57,014 nucleotides of DNA from Polaribacter sp. (GCA_029245785.1 JAQWOR010000033.1:1-57014); one strand, 5' to 3'. Counted from the first letter of the stretch, positions 9,290-16,616 are shown. The notes: generated by a model not told the origin, from the letters alone. A program made the numbers and translations.

Positions 9290-10105
9290 CTAAACGGCTA
9301 CATCGTATTCACGAAGCGCATCATTTAAAGAGGTTTTTTTGTTGGTACTTTCTTTTCTTTTTCCGATAATTAATGCGCAAGGAACGTTGAATTCTCCTGC
9401 AGCAAATTTCTTTGTATAACTTCCAGGAATCACTACAGAACGTGTAGGAACAACTCCTTTCATTTCTATAGGCTCATCACCTGTTACATCAATAATTTTG
9501 GTACTCATTGTCAACACTACATTAGCTCCTAAAACAGCTTCCTTTTCTACTCGAACCCCTTCTACAACAATACAACGAGATCCTATAAAAGCACCCTCTT
9601 CAATAATTACGGGTGCTGCCTGCAAAGGCTCTAATACACCACCAATTCCAACGCCTCCAGACAAGTGAACATTTTTACCAATCTGAGCGCAACTTCCTAC
9701 CGTTGCCCATGTATCTATCATGGTTCCTTCATCTACATAGGCACCAATATTCACATAACTAGGCATTAAAATAGTGCCTGGTGAAATATAAGCCCCATGA
9801 CGAGCAACAGCATTTGGCACCACGCGAATTCCTTTTTCTGCAAAATTTCTTTTTAACGGAATCTTATCATGATATTCAAAAATACCTGCCTCTAAGGTTT
9901 CCATTTTTTGAATAGGAAAATACAAGACCACCGCTTTTTTTATCCATTCATTTACTTGCCATCCATCTGTAGTTGGTTCTGCAACTCTTAGAGTTCCTGC
10001 GTCTAGTAAATCAACTACTTCTCTAATGGCATTAGCGGTTATTTCTTCTTTTAACAAGTCTCGGTTTTTCCAAGCGTTTTCAATAATTTCTCTTAAATTG
10101 TTCAT
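9290..10105 (-). CDS. dapD: 2,3,4,5-tetrahydropyridine-2,6-dicarboxylate N-succinyltransferase
   Basis: A 271-residue left-handed beta-helix acyltransferase. Hexapeptide-type repeats run from about residue 100 to 200 (PGTILMPSYVNIGAYV, GSCAQIGKNVHLSGGVGIGGV, IGSRCIVVEGVRVEKEAVLGANVVL). The N-terminal helical part starts LREIIENAWKNRDLL. It transfers succinyl from succinyl-CoA in the diaminopimelate/lysine pathway, feeding peptidoglycan and lysine. Length is typical and it acts as a trimer in the family. A TAnnTTTG -7 box lies 21 nt upstream. Confidence 0.95.
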   Translation of the reverse strand: MNNLREIIENAWKNRDLLKEEITANAIREVVDLLDAGTLRVAEPTTDGWQVNEWIKKAVVLYFPIQKMETLEAGIFEYHDKIPLKRNFAEKGIRVVPNAVARHGAYISPGTILMPSYVNIGAYVDEGTMIDTWATVGSCAQIGKNVHLSGGVGIGGVLEPLQAAPVIIEEGAFIGSRCIVVEGVRVEKEAVLGANVVLTMSTKIIDVTGDEPIEMKGVVPTRSVVIPGSYTKKFAAGEFNVPCALIIGKRKESTNKKTSLNDALREYDVAV

Positions 10106-10125
10106 GCTGTTTTACTATATTTTTA

Positions 10126-10133
10126 CAAATATA
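10126..10133 (-). promoter_or_regulatory. -7 element (TATATTTG) for dapD
   Basis: An exact TAnnTTTG match on the reverse strand, 21 nt before the dapD start. No clear -33 element at 19-22 nt. Confidence 0.5.
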
Positions 10134-10202
10134 AATCTATCTTCAAAATTCTATGCGAAGATACATTTTTTAAACAGATCTGTGTTCCTTGTTTAAAATC
10201 CG

Positions 10203-10210
10203 TATTTTTG
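10203..10210 (+). promoter_or_regulatory. -7 element (TATTTTTG) for ruvX
   Basis: A TAnnTTTG match 16 nt before the ATG of ruvX, in the short divergent spacer with dapD. The upstream TTG at 10189 is too close to be the -33 box. Confidence 0.45.
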
Positions 10211-10225
10211 TCAAAATTTAGTTAA

Positions 10226-10639
10226 ATGGGCAGGATTTTAGCCATCGATTTTGGAAAAATAAGAACAGGAATTGCAGTTACCGATGAACTACAGATCATT
10301 GCATCTGGACTGACTACTGTAAAAACGACAGAATTAATTTCGTTTTTAACACGCTATACAAAAAAGGAAAAGGTAGCCCTCTTTTTAGTTGGATTGCCAA
10401 AGCAAATGGACAATACGGCCAGTGAAAGTGAAATATTGATTACTCCTTTTTTAAAAAAATTATCTGTGCACTTTCCAAATATCCCTGTAAAAAGAGTGGA
10501 TGAGCGATTTACATCTAAAATGGCTTTTCAGTCAATGATAGACGGAGGTTTAAAGAAAAAACAACGTCAAAATAAAAGCTTAGTTGATGAAATTAGCGCT
10601 ACAATTATCTTACAATCTTATTTATACAATAAAGGTTGA
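10226..10639 (+). CDS. ruvX: RuvX/YqgF-family Holliday junction resolvase-like protein
   Basis: A 137-residue RNase H-fold protein. It begins MGRILAIDFGKIRTGIAVTD with the first catalytic Asp, has LVGLPKQMDN near residue 54, and ends with the DERFTSKMA and LVDEISATIILQSYL segments that hold later acidic residues. The family is linked to pre-16S rRNA 5' end maturation and to Holliday junction resolution. The gene ends in TGA, which matters for interpreting the clpC gene below. Divergent from dapD. Confidence 0.92.
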   Translation: MGRILAIDFGKIRTGIAVTDELQIIASGLTTVKTTELISFLTRYTKKEKVALFLVGLPKQMDNTASESEILITPFLKKLSVHFPNIPVKRVDERFTSKMAFQSMIDGGLKKKQRQNKSLVDEISATIILQSYLYNKG

Positions 10640-10742
10640 TTTGTTTAAATGCTTATAGAGGTATCCATTTCGTTTTCAAAATACTCATTTTCAAGAATAA
10701 CAAAAAATCATATAGCCACTAGCGTTCATTTCAACGTGCATA

Positions 10743-10769
10743 CCTACAAGGTTTTCAAAACCTTACAGG
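10743..10769. repeat. Imperfect palindrome (AAGGTTTT/AAAACCTT)
   Basis: CCTACAAGGTTTT-C-AAAACCTTACAGG forms an 8-bp perfect inner inverted repeat plus three outer pairs, interrupted by two mismatches. It looks like a REP-type intergenic element. No T tract follows, so it is not an obvious terminator. Confidence 0.5.
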
Positions 10770-10924
10770 ATATACTATTTAGAGTGTTCTTCTATATTTT
10801 GTGACTTAAATGGGTAGCCCTAAATGTTTATTTGTTTAAATTCTATACACTAAACCTGTTTGATTTAGAATAAATTTTGCTAAAATTTGTAATTCAAAAT
10901 TCGCAATTCATAATTCTAAAATTG

Positions 10925-10932
10925 TATTTTTG
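10925..10932 (+). promoter_or_regulatory. -7 element (TATTTTTG) for def
   Basis: A TAnnTTTG match followed by CAGCC, 28 nt before the def start. No good -33 at standard distance. Confidence 0.5.
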
Positions 10933-10959
10933 CAGCCATCAAAATCTAAATAATATCAA

Positions 10960-11547
10960 ATGATTTTACCAATAGTTGCTTACGGAGATCCTGTGTTAAG
11001 AAAAATGGGAACAGAAATCGCTGCAGATTATCCTGAATTAGAGCAGTTAATTAGCAATATGAAAGAAACCATGCACAATGCATGTGGTGTAGGCTTAGCG
11101 GCTCCCCAAATTGGCAAAGCAATTCGGTTATTCATTATTGATGCTTCTCCTTTTGCAGAAGATCAAGAATTGAGCAAAAAAGAGAGAACAATGTTAGCAG
11201 AATTTAAGCATGTTTTTATCAATGCTAAAATTATTAAAGAAGAAGGTGATGAATGGGTTTTTAATGAAGGATGCCTAAGCATACCTGATGTTAGAGAAGA
11301 TGTTATTAGACAACCAAAAATAACGGTTGAATACATGGATGAAGATTTTAACACACATACAAAAACCTTTGACGGATTAGCAGCAAGAGTTTTTCAACAC
11401 GAATATGATCATATTGACGGAGTTTTATTTACCGATAAATTGTCTTCTTTAAAAAAGAGACTGCTTAAAAAGAAGTTAGAAAAGATATCCAAAGGAAAAA
11501 TTGACGTAGACTACAGAATGCGCTTTCCGAATGCAAAAAAAAGATAA
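10960..11547 (+). CDS. def: Peptide deformylase
   Basis: A 195-residue metalloenzyme. All three family motifs are present: GVGLAAPQIG (near 44), EGCLSIPDVR with the metal-binding Cys (near 104), and QHEYDHIDG with the HExxH-type His pair and catalytic Glu (near 147). It removes the formyl group from new proteins at the ribosome. The C-terminal tail KLSSLKKRLLKKKLEKISKGK is basic, as in many Bacteroidota deformylases. It starts a run with the DUF5606 gene and mazG. Confidence 0.96.
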   Translation: MILPIVAYGDPVLRKMGTEIAADYPELEQLISNMKETMHNACGVGLAAPQIGKAIRLFIIDASPFAEDQELSKKERTMLAEFKHVFINAKIIKEEGDEWVFNEGCLSIPDVREDVIRQPKITVEYMDEDFNTHTKTFDGLAARVFQHEYDHIDGVLFTDKLSSLKKRLLKKKLEKISKGKIDVDYRMRFPNAKKR

Positions 11548-11577
11548 ATCACAAGTTGATATTTAAAAAAAACACAA

Positions 11578-12003
11578 ATGGAGTTTAGTAAAATTATCGC
11601 CGTAACTGGTAAACCAGGTTTGTTTGAAGTGATTTCGCAAACCAAAACAGGAATTATTGTAAAATCATTGGCTGACGGAAAACGTTTTCCAATTACCTCT
11701 ACTCACAATGTGAGTTTGTTAGAAAACATTGCCATCTTTACCTATGAAGGAGAAGTTCCTTTGTTGACTATCTTCAAAACAATTTTTGAGAAAGAAGAAG
11801 GTAAAGAAGCGATAAGTCATAAAGAAAGTGGTGCAAAACTTACTGCTTATTTTTCTGAAATTTTACCAGATTTTGATCAAGAACGTGTGTACACCTCAAA
11901 CATTAAAAAGGTATTGCAATGGTACAATGCATTAACTGTATTTGGGTTTGACTTTTCTACCGCCGAAATTTCTACTGAAGAAAGCGCTAAAGAAGAAGCA
12001 TAA
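11578..12003 (+). CDS. DUF5606 family protein
   Basis: A 141-residue soluble protein starting EFSKIIAVTGKPGLFEVISQTKTGIIVKSL (split by eye; no signal peptide). The N-terminal half looks like a small beta-barrel. The second half is charged and helical, ending in an acidic tail (STEESAKEEA). Members occur almost only in Bacteroidota and have no known function. The gene sits 30 nt after def, and its stop directly abuts the mazG start, so it is likely translated with mazG. This def, DUF5606, mazG order appears conserved in related genomes as far as I recall. Confidence 0.8.
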   Translation: MEFSKIIAVTGKPGLFEVISQTKTGIIVKSLADGKRFPITSTHNVSLLENIAIFTYEGEVPLLTIFKTIFEKEEGKEAISHKESGAKLTAYFSEILPDFDQERVYTSNIKKVLQWYNALTVFGFDFSTAEISTEESAKEEA

Positions 12004-12783
12004 ATGAATTCTAGAGCACAGCAATTAGAGGCATTTAACAGGTTGTTAGACATCATGGATGATCTCAGGGAAAAATGCCCGTGGGATCAAAAACAAACCA
12101 TGGAATCGTTGCGTCATCTAACCATTGAAGAAACCTATGAATTGGCAGATGCTATTTTAGAAAATGACCTGGCCGAAATCAAAAAAGAGTTAGGAGATGT
12201 GTTGTTACACATTATTTTTTATGCAAAAATAGGCTCTGAAAAAAAGGCTTTTGATATTGCTGATGTTGCCAATTCCATTTCTGAAAAATTGATAAGTAGA
12301 CATCCTCATATTTATAGTGATGTTGTTGTAAAGGACGAAAAGGAAGTAAAAGCAAACTGGGAAAAACTAAAGCTAAAAGAAGGAAAAAAATCTGTTTTAG
12401 AAGGCGTTCCAAAAAGTTTGCCTGCATTGGTAAAAGCGAGTAGAATTCAAGAAAAAGTTGCTGGTGTTGGTTTTGATTGGGAACAACCAGAACAAGTTTG
12501 GGAAAAGGTACAAGAAGAATTGTCTGAGTTGCATGCCGAAGTAGAAAACAAGCATACAGAAAATATAGAATCCGAATTTGGAGATGTCTTATTTTCTATG
12601 ATTAATTACGCCCGTTTTATTGGTGTAAACCCAGAAAATGCATTGGAAAGAACCAATAAGAAATTCATTAAGCGTTTTCAGTTTTTAGAAGCAGCAGCCA
12701 AAAAAGAAGGCAAACAATTGGCTGACATGTCTTTGGGTGAAATGGATGTTCATTGGGAAAAGTCGAAGAGCTTTTTCAAATAG
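12004..12783 (+). CDS. mazG: Nucleoside triphosphate pyrophosphohydrolase MazG
   Basis: A 259-residue all-alpha NTP pyrophosphatase with two MazG repeats. The first has CPWDQKQTMESLRHLTIEETYE (near 22-43) with the EExxE metal site, then KKELGDVLLHI (near 60). The second has QEELSELHAEVE and ESEFGDVLFSMINYARF (near 170-205). It hydrolyses NTPs to NMP and pyrophosphate, cleaning nucleotide pools. The last ten residues HWEKSKSFFK are encoded by DNA that is repeated twice more just after the stop. Confidence 0.93.
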   Translation: MNSRAQQLEAFNRLLDIMDDLREKCPWDQKQTMESLRHLTIEETYELADAILENDLAEIKKELGDVLLHIIFYAKIGSEKKAFDIADVANSISEKLISRHPHIYSDVVVKDEKEVKANWEKLKLKEGKKSVLEGVPKSLPALVKASRIQEKVAGVGFDWEQPEQVWEKVQEELSELHAEVENKHTENIESEFGDVLFSMINYARFIGVNPENALERTNKKFIKRFQFLEAAAKKEGKQLADMSLGEMDVHWEKSKSFFK

Positions 12784-12862
12784 CAAAGCATTGGGAGAAT
12801 TCGAAAGAATTCTTCAAATAATCAAATTGGAAAAAGTCGAAGAGCTTTTTCAAATAACAAAG
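12751..12862 (+). repeat. Three tandem copies of the mazG 3' end
   Basis: Unit 1 (12751-12788) holds the last ten mazG codons and TAG. Unit 2 (12789-12826) would read HWENSKEFFK then TAA. Unit 3 (about 12827-12862) would read NWKKSKSFFK then TAA. Units 1 and 3 differ at about two positions. Unit 2 differs mostly in ways that keep a similar peptide. Each unit also contains a small self-complementary stretch (GAAGAGC/GCTTTTTC or AGAATTC/GAATTCT). Confidence 0.85.
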
Positions 12863-12891
12863 CAACAAACAACTGTCCAATTCCAGAAATA

Positions 12892-12950
12892 GTTTACATA
12901 ATAACGAAAGTGCAAAGCGAAGCTTTTAGCATGGAGTTATGTAAGTAAAC
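12892..12950. repeat. 59-nt palindromic element
   Basis: The outer arms are GTTTACATAA and TTATGTAAGTAAAC, with TTACATAA/TTATGTAA perfectly complementary. An inner hairpin TGC-AAAGC-GAA-GCTTT-(TA)GCA lies in the middle. The design resembles a small non-coding mobile or structured element. Confidence 0.55.
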
Positions 12951-12989
12951 GGTACAGCGTAATTTCATAGGAATTGACTTGACTTTTTG

Positions 12990-13017
12990 GTTCGTTTTGT
13001 GTCAAGACAAAATGAAC
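12990..13017. repeat. Hairpin repeat GTTCGTTTTGT/ACAAAATGAAC
   Basis: Eleven-base arms with ten matches around GTCAAG. I recall very similar phrases between genes in many Flavobacteriia, so it is probably an interspersed repeat. Confidence 0.5.
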
Positions 13018-13074
13018 ATTCGAAACATTTATTCTTACCATTATAAACAAAAAATAGTAATAAGATCTCTCTCC

Positions 13075-13106
13075 CATCTCGATAATTATCGGAATCTTCG
13101 AGATCG
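13075..13106. repeat. Nested palindrome CGATAATTATCG
   Basis: The perfect 12-bp palindrome CGATAATTATCG (13080-13091) lies next to ATCTCGA/TCGAGAT arms (from about 13076 and 13098). This gives two alternative hairpins just before the next gene. Confidence 0.5.
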
Positions 13107-13132
13107 AAATGAGAATTTTGTATCTTTATACT

Positions 13133-13858
13133 ATGAACATTCTAATTATTACTGGCGGAAGTAAAGGTATTGGAAAAGCACTTGCTCAAAAATACCATTC
13201 AGAAAATTACACTGTTTTTTCAATCGCAAGAAGTGAACTAGAAAACTGTAGCTATATTCAAATTGCAGCAGATTTAAGCAACCTTAATGCGGCTGTAAAT
13301 GCAATGTGTACTATTTTCTCTCAAATAGATGCTAGCACTGTTGCAAACATTACACTGATTAACAATGCTGGAACTTTAGGAACAATCAATACACTAGGGA
13401 ATTTAGATCCTGAAAACATAGCACAAGCCATACAACTGAACACCACAACTCCATTGGTCTTATCAAATGAGTTTATTCGGCTCACAAAAGGCTGGAAAGC
13501 GAGCAAACAAATTATCAATATTTCTTCTGGAGCAGCAACAAACCCCTATCAAGGCTGGTCGGTGTACTGCACCTCTAAAGCGGCATTAGACATGACCACC
13601 AAAGTCATTGCTGCAGAGCAAAACGACATTGAAAATGGTGTAAAATGCACGTCAATCTATCCTGGTGTGGTAGATACTCATATGCAAACAGCCATTAGAA
13701 AAACTCCTAAAACCAATTTTAAAAATGTACAACGGTTTATCGATCTAAAAAACAATAACGAATTGTATGCTCCTTCTTTTGTTGCCGACAGCATATTCAC
13801 GATTGATACTGAAAATCAATTAGAAAATGGTGCGATTGTTGATATTCGTAAACTTTAG
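13133..13858 (+). CDS. SDR family oxidoreductase (sepiapterin/benzil reductase-like)
   Basis: A 241-residue short-chain dehydrogenase read from ATG 13133, so that it begins MNILIITGGSKGIGKALA. An earlier in-frame ATG at 13109 would add eight residues not expected in the family and would overlap a promoter-like TATCTTTA. Motifs: TGGSKGIG, INNAGTLG (near 79), SSGAA with YCTSKAALDM (near 133-150), and PGVVDTHMQ (near 172). The EcSPR-like C-terminus suggests a small carbonyl substrate, but the true one is unknown. It lies alone between repeat-rich DNA and a toxin-antitoxin pair. Confidence 0.82.
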   Translation: MNILIITGGSKGIGKALAQKYHSENYTVFSIARSELENCSYIQIAADLSNLNAAVNAMCTIFSQIDASTVANITLINNAGTLGTINTLGNLDPENIAQAIQLNTTTPLVLSNEFIRLTKGWKASKQIINISSGAATNPYQGWSVYCTSKAALDMTTKVIAAEQNDIENGVKCTSIYPGVVDTHMQTAIRKTPKTNFKNVQRFIDLKNNNELYAPSFVADSIFTIDTENQLENGAIVDIRKL

Positions 13859-13902
13859 CCATCTTTAGCCAAAATTAACACAAGAGAATTTTGTTTTTGT
13901 AT

Positions 13903-13913
13903 AACACGTTGGC
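13903..13913. repeat. Left imperfect inverted repeat flanking parDE
   Basis: AACACGTTGGC on the + strand. A related sequence, AACCCGTTGTGC, lies on the reverse strand at 14514-14525, after parE. Confidence 0.35.
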
Positions 13914-13930
13914 AACAATATTAAATGAAA

Positions 13931-13969
13931 TTTGCTATTGATTCACATTTGGTGTAAATTTGCATCAAA
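13931..13969 (+). promoter_or_regulatory. parDE promoter with framed operator
   Basis: A textbook Bacteroidota promoter: TTTG (13931-13934), 20 nt, TAAATTTG (13955-13962). The -7 box is exactly framed by TTTGGTG (13948-13954) and CATCAAA (13963-13969), which are complementary at six of seven positions. A dimeric ribbon-helix-helix antitoxin binding here would block the -7 box. Confidence 0.7.
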
Positions 13970-13978
13970 CAAAAAATT

Positions 13979-14218
13979 ATGTCAAGACAAAGTATATCAT
14001 TCACCGCGCCAAATGATGATTGGTTAAAATCTCAAATAGAGAATAAAGAATACACTAGTAAAAGCGAACTTGTTAATGATTTGATTAGACAAGCACGTGG
14101 TCAACAAGCGCAAATTGATTGGATTAAAGCTAAACTAAGTAACGCTGAAAATAGTGGATTTACTACGGATAGTAAAAAACAGATTTTAGAGCAATCAAAG
14201 TCCTTACTTAATGGCTAA
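13979..14218 (+). CDS. parD: ParD-like antitoxin (ribbon-helix-helix)
   Basis: A 79-residue protein. The N-terminal RHH DNA-binding part begins SRQSISFTAPNDDWLKSQIENKEYTSKSELVNDLIRQAR in segments typical of ParD/CC2985. The C-terminal helix is charged and would wrap the toxin. The family neutralises ParE and represses its own operon. Its 3' end overlaps parE by 8 nt, typical of coupled toxin-antitoxin genes. The promoter carries an inverted repeat around the -7 box. Confidence 0.88.
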   Translation: MSRQSISFTAPNDDWLKSQIENKEYTSKSELVNDLIRQARGQQAQIDWIKAKLSNAENSGFTTDSKKQILEQSKSLLNG

Positions 14219-14498
14219 ATATAGATTGAGCAATTCTGCAAAAGAAGACTTGATAAGAATTCATCATTATGGAGTTCATAAATTCGGAGAGACTCAAGCT
14301 GACAAGTACTATAATTCGTTTTTTGAGTATTTTGATATTATCACCAAAAGACCATTTTCATTTGAATCAGTTGACTTTATTAAAGATGGATATAGACGCT
14401 GTATTTGCGGATCTGATAGCATCTATTATAAAATTAATAATGATTTCGTTGAAATAATGGCAATCATCGGAAGACAAGATTTGAACAATATTCAATAA
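14211..14498 (+). CDS. parE: ParE/RelE-superfamily toxin
   Basis: A 95-residue protein starting MAKYRLSNSAKEDLIRIHHYGVHKFG. This is the usual ParE pattern of a first strand, then two helices. The middle has RPFSFESVDFIKDGYRRCICGSDSIYYKI, containing the conserved GYRR and YY strand residues. The C-terminus is VEIMAIIGRQDLNNI. Characterised ParE proteins poison DNA gyrase; gyrA is elsewhere in this window, but no specific link is seen. The start overlaps the antitoxin stop by 8 nt. Confidence 0.88.
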   Translation: MAKYRLSNSAKEDLIRIHHYGVHKFGETQADKYYNSFFEYFDIITKRPFSFESVDFIKDGYRRCICGSDSIYYKINNDFVEIMAIIGRQDLNNIQ

Positions 14499-14513
14499 GC
14501 TTTCACAGAAAAT

Positions 14514-14525
14514 GCACAACGGGTT
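14514..14525. repeat. Right imperfect inverted repeat flanking parDE
   Basis: GCACAACGGGTT, reverse complement AACCCGTTGTGC, similar to AACACGTTGGC on the left. Together they bracket the toxin-antitoxin genes as a cassette of about 620 bp. Confidence 0.35.
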
Positions 14526-14611
14526 AAAAAACCACTTTTCTTTACCTTTACTAAATATTATCCATATTCTTTTAAAAACTTTATATTTGTCTGGCTTACA
14601 AAAAAACCAGC

Positions 14612-15481
14612 ATGCATATAGTAAAGAAAATAGATATTCTTTTTTTTAGTTATTTAGGAATCAGCACCATTTTACTACTCATCTCCTGGAATCAATCAAC
14701 AAATTCTATGAATTTACTGTTGATTAGAGCAGGTATTGTTCTGGCAATAACTGGACTCATCTATGTAAATTCTAAGGTACAATCAACATTTTTGAATCTG
14801 TTAAGGAATGTATACCCAATACTGTTGAGCATGTATTTTTATTCTAGAACCGTATTTTATAATAAGTTTTTATTCAGTGACTTAGACCCTTATTTAATCA
14901 ACTTAGAGGAACGTTTATTTGGTTTTCAGCCAAGCTTACAATTTTCAGCATATTTCTCCAGCAACATTTTTAGCGAAATTATGTACATCGGTTATTTTTC
15001 TTTTTACCCGTTGATTATCGGCTTTGTACTGTACCTCTATTTTAAAAAGAGTCCCGAATTTTCAATACTTGTTTTTAAACTCGCCGCATCTTTACTACTG
15101 TTCTATTTAATTTTCGGAATCTTTCCATCTGCAGGACCTCAGTTTTTCTTTTCGGCAGTAGATCGTACTCCTCCAGATGCCTATGTTTTTGATAAGATCA
15201 TGCATTTTATCATCAAAAATGGAGATCAACCTACGGGTGCCTTCCCAAGCTCACATGTTGGAATTTCTATTATAATATTACTCTTGTCTAAAAAAAGTGC
15301 TCCTACATTTTTTAGAATTGCATGGCCGTTTGTCATCATCCTTATCTTATCAACCGTTTATATCAAAGCACATTATGCAATTGATGCTATTGGAGGAAGC
15401 ATTATTGCGCCAATAATACTATATATTGCATCACAATTATATCGAATTCCATTTAAAAAAAATACAGAAGCAATACAGTAA
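14612..15481 (+). CDS. PAP2-family membrane phosphotransferase (AUR1-like)
   Basis: A 289-residue protein with about six to eight membrane helices. Lipid-phosphatase motifs sit late: FPSAGPQFF (near 170), PTGAFPSSHVGIS (near 208) and KAHYAIDAIGG (near 252), giving the Hx3D site. The SAGP/SSH/HxxxD arrangement is closest to AUR1-type inositolphosphotransferases rather than classic PAP2 phosphatases. Bacteroidota make sphingolipids and some make inositol lipids, so a lipid head-group transfer role is plausible, but the substrate is not shown. The next gene starts 13 nt after its stop. Confidence 0.78.
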   Translation: MHIVKKIDILFFSYLGISTILLLISWNQSTNSMNLLLIRAGIVLAITGLIYVNSKVQSTFLNLLRNVYPILLSMYFYSRTVFYNKFLFSDLDPYLINLEERLFGFQPSLQFSAYFSSNIFSEIMYIGYFSFYPLIIGFVLYLYFKKSPEFSILVFKLAASLLLFYLIFGIFPSAGPQFFFSAVDRTPPDAYVFDKIMHFIIKNGDQPTGAFPSSHVGISIIILLLSKKSAPTFFRIAWPFVIILILSTVYIKAHYAIDAIGGSIIAPIILYIASQLYRIPFKKNTEAIQ

Positions 15482-15494
15482 GCCCATAATAATT

Positions 15495-16616
15495 ATGATT
15501 CGCCTTAAAGAAGTTGTTAGCAAAAAGGAGCTGAAAAAGTTTATTCAGTTGCCTTTTGCCATTCATAAAAACCATGCTGAATGGCTTCCGCCTTTAATTG
15601 CTGATGAATGGAAAGTTTTTGACAAAAAGAAAAATCACTCCTTTGAGCATTGTGACACCATATTATTATTGGCTGAAAAAGACAATACGGTGGTTGGAAG
15701 AATTATGGGGATTATCAATCACACTTATAATGCAGGAAACAACGAAAAAAATGCCCGCTTTTGCTTTTTAGAGTGCTATGACGATGCAAATGTCTATGAT
15801 GCATTGATTGCTGCTGTTGAAAAATGGGGAACAGAAAAAGAAATGGATATGCTTGTTGGTCCTTTAGGTTTTTCTGACAAAGATCCACAAGGTTTTTTGA
15901 TAGAAGGTTTTCAAGACCCAATGTCTGTAATGGTTACCAATTGTAGTTTTCCGTACATGGTAAAACATACAGAACGAAATGGTTTTAAAAAGAAACTCGA
16001 TCTATTTCAATACCGAAGTATAATTCCTGCCAACGTTCCTGAAATTTACGCCAACATTGCAAAAAGAGTTTTAAAAAGAGGTTTTAGAGTCTTAGAGTTT
16101 CAAAAATCAAAAGAAATTCGCCCTTATGTAAAAACGGTATTCGATCTTATCAATGAAACATACACAGATATTTATGGATTTGCTCCTTTACAAGAGATTG
16201 AATCCAAAGAATTTTCAGAGCGTTTTTTGCCATTGTTAGATCCAACATATATCAAATTGATTGCAGATAAAAATAATAAGATTGTTGCTTTTGTAATTGC
16301 CATGCCAGACATTAGCGATGGTTTTAAAAAAGCAAACGGAAAGTTATTTCCTTTTGGCTTTATACATCTGCTAAGAGCGTTTAAAAAAGCCACGCAATTA
16401 AATTTATTACTAGGTTGTGTACAAGGAAGCATTCGAAATTCTGGATTAGACGCCTTGCTAGCCGACGCATTATTCAAGTCTGCAATAAAAGGAAACTTAC
16501 AGGTGTTAGACAGTCATTTAATTATGGAAGACAATGTTAAAATGAGAGCCATTATGGAAAGAATGGAGCATACACTGTATAAAAAATATCGAATTTTCGA
16601 AAAGAAGCTTAGGTAG
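15495..16616 (+). CDS. GNAT-like protein (YghO-type)
   Basis: A 373-residue soluble protein read from ATG 15495 (MIRLKEVVSKKELKKF). An in-frame ATG at 15426 would overlap the upstream gene by 56 nt and adds an unrelated tail. The first part has the FAIHKNHAEWLPPLIADEWKVF region and the LLVGPLGFSD-like motif (MLVGPLGFSDKDPQG). The second half looks like an acyl-CoA N-acyltransferase fold (KLIADKNNKIVAFVIAMPDIS, then DSHLIMEDNVKMRAIMERM). Function in the family is unknown. It follows the AUR1-like gene closely, so a shared lipid-related role is possible. Its stop overlaps the end of the convergent acetyltransferase gene by 8 nt. Confidence 0.75.
   Translation: MIRLKEVVSKKELKKFIQLPFAIHKNHAEWLPPLIADEWKVFDKKKNHSFEHCDTILLLAEKDNTVVGRIMGIINHTYNAGNNEKNARFCFLECYDDANVYDALIAAVEKWGTEKEMDMLVGPLGFSDKDPQGFLIEGFQDPMSVMVTNCSFPYMVKHTERNGFKKKLDLFQYRSIIPANVPEIYANIAKRVLKRGFRVLEFQKSKEIRPYVKTVFDLINETYTDIYGFAPLQEIESKEFSERFLPLLDPTYIKLIADKNNKIVAFVIAMPDISDGFKKANGKLFPFGFIHLLRAFKKATQLNLLLGCVQGSIRNSGLDALLADALFKSAIKGNLQVLDSHLIMEDNVKMRAIMERMEHTLYKKYRIFEKKLR

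Larger units (their letters stand above)
10640..10959. other. 320-nt gene-free spacer between ruvX and def
   Basis: No credible coding region. It holds an imperfect palindrome at 10743-10769 and short AATTC-rich direct repeats around 10890-10917, just before the def -7 box. The repeats resemble degenerate intergenic elements seen again near 25285-25297. Confidence 0.6.
12784..13132. other. Repeat-dense spacer between mazG and the second SDR gene
   Basis: About 350 nt without a credible gene. In order it holds mazG tail copies 2 and 3, a 59-nt palindromic element (12892-12950), a hairpin GTTCGTTTTGT/ACAAAATGAAC (12990-13017) and a nested palindrome around CGATAATTATCG (13075-13106). Confidence 0.75.

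Noticed and set aside
12751..12862. CRISPR-type array
   Set aside because: The three units are contiguous copies of a coding tail without variable spacers, and no cas gene is in the window.
13109..13132. An upstream start for the second SDR protein
   Set aside because: It adds MRILYLYT before the conserved MNILIITGG and overlaps a promoter-like TATCTTTA.
13903..14525. Integron attC sites around the toxin-antitoxin pair
   Set aside because: The ends lack the RYYYAAC/GTTRRRY core pattern, and no integrase is present.
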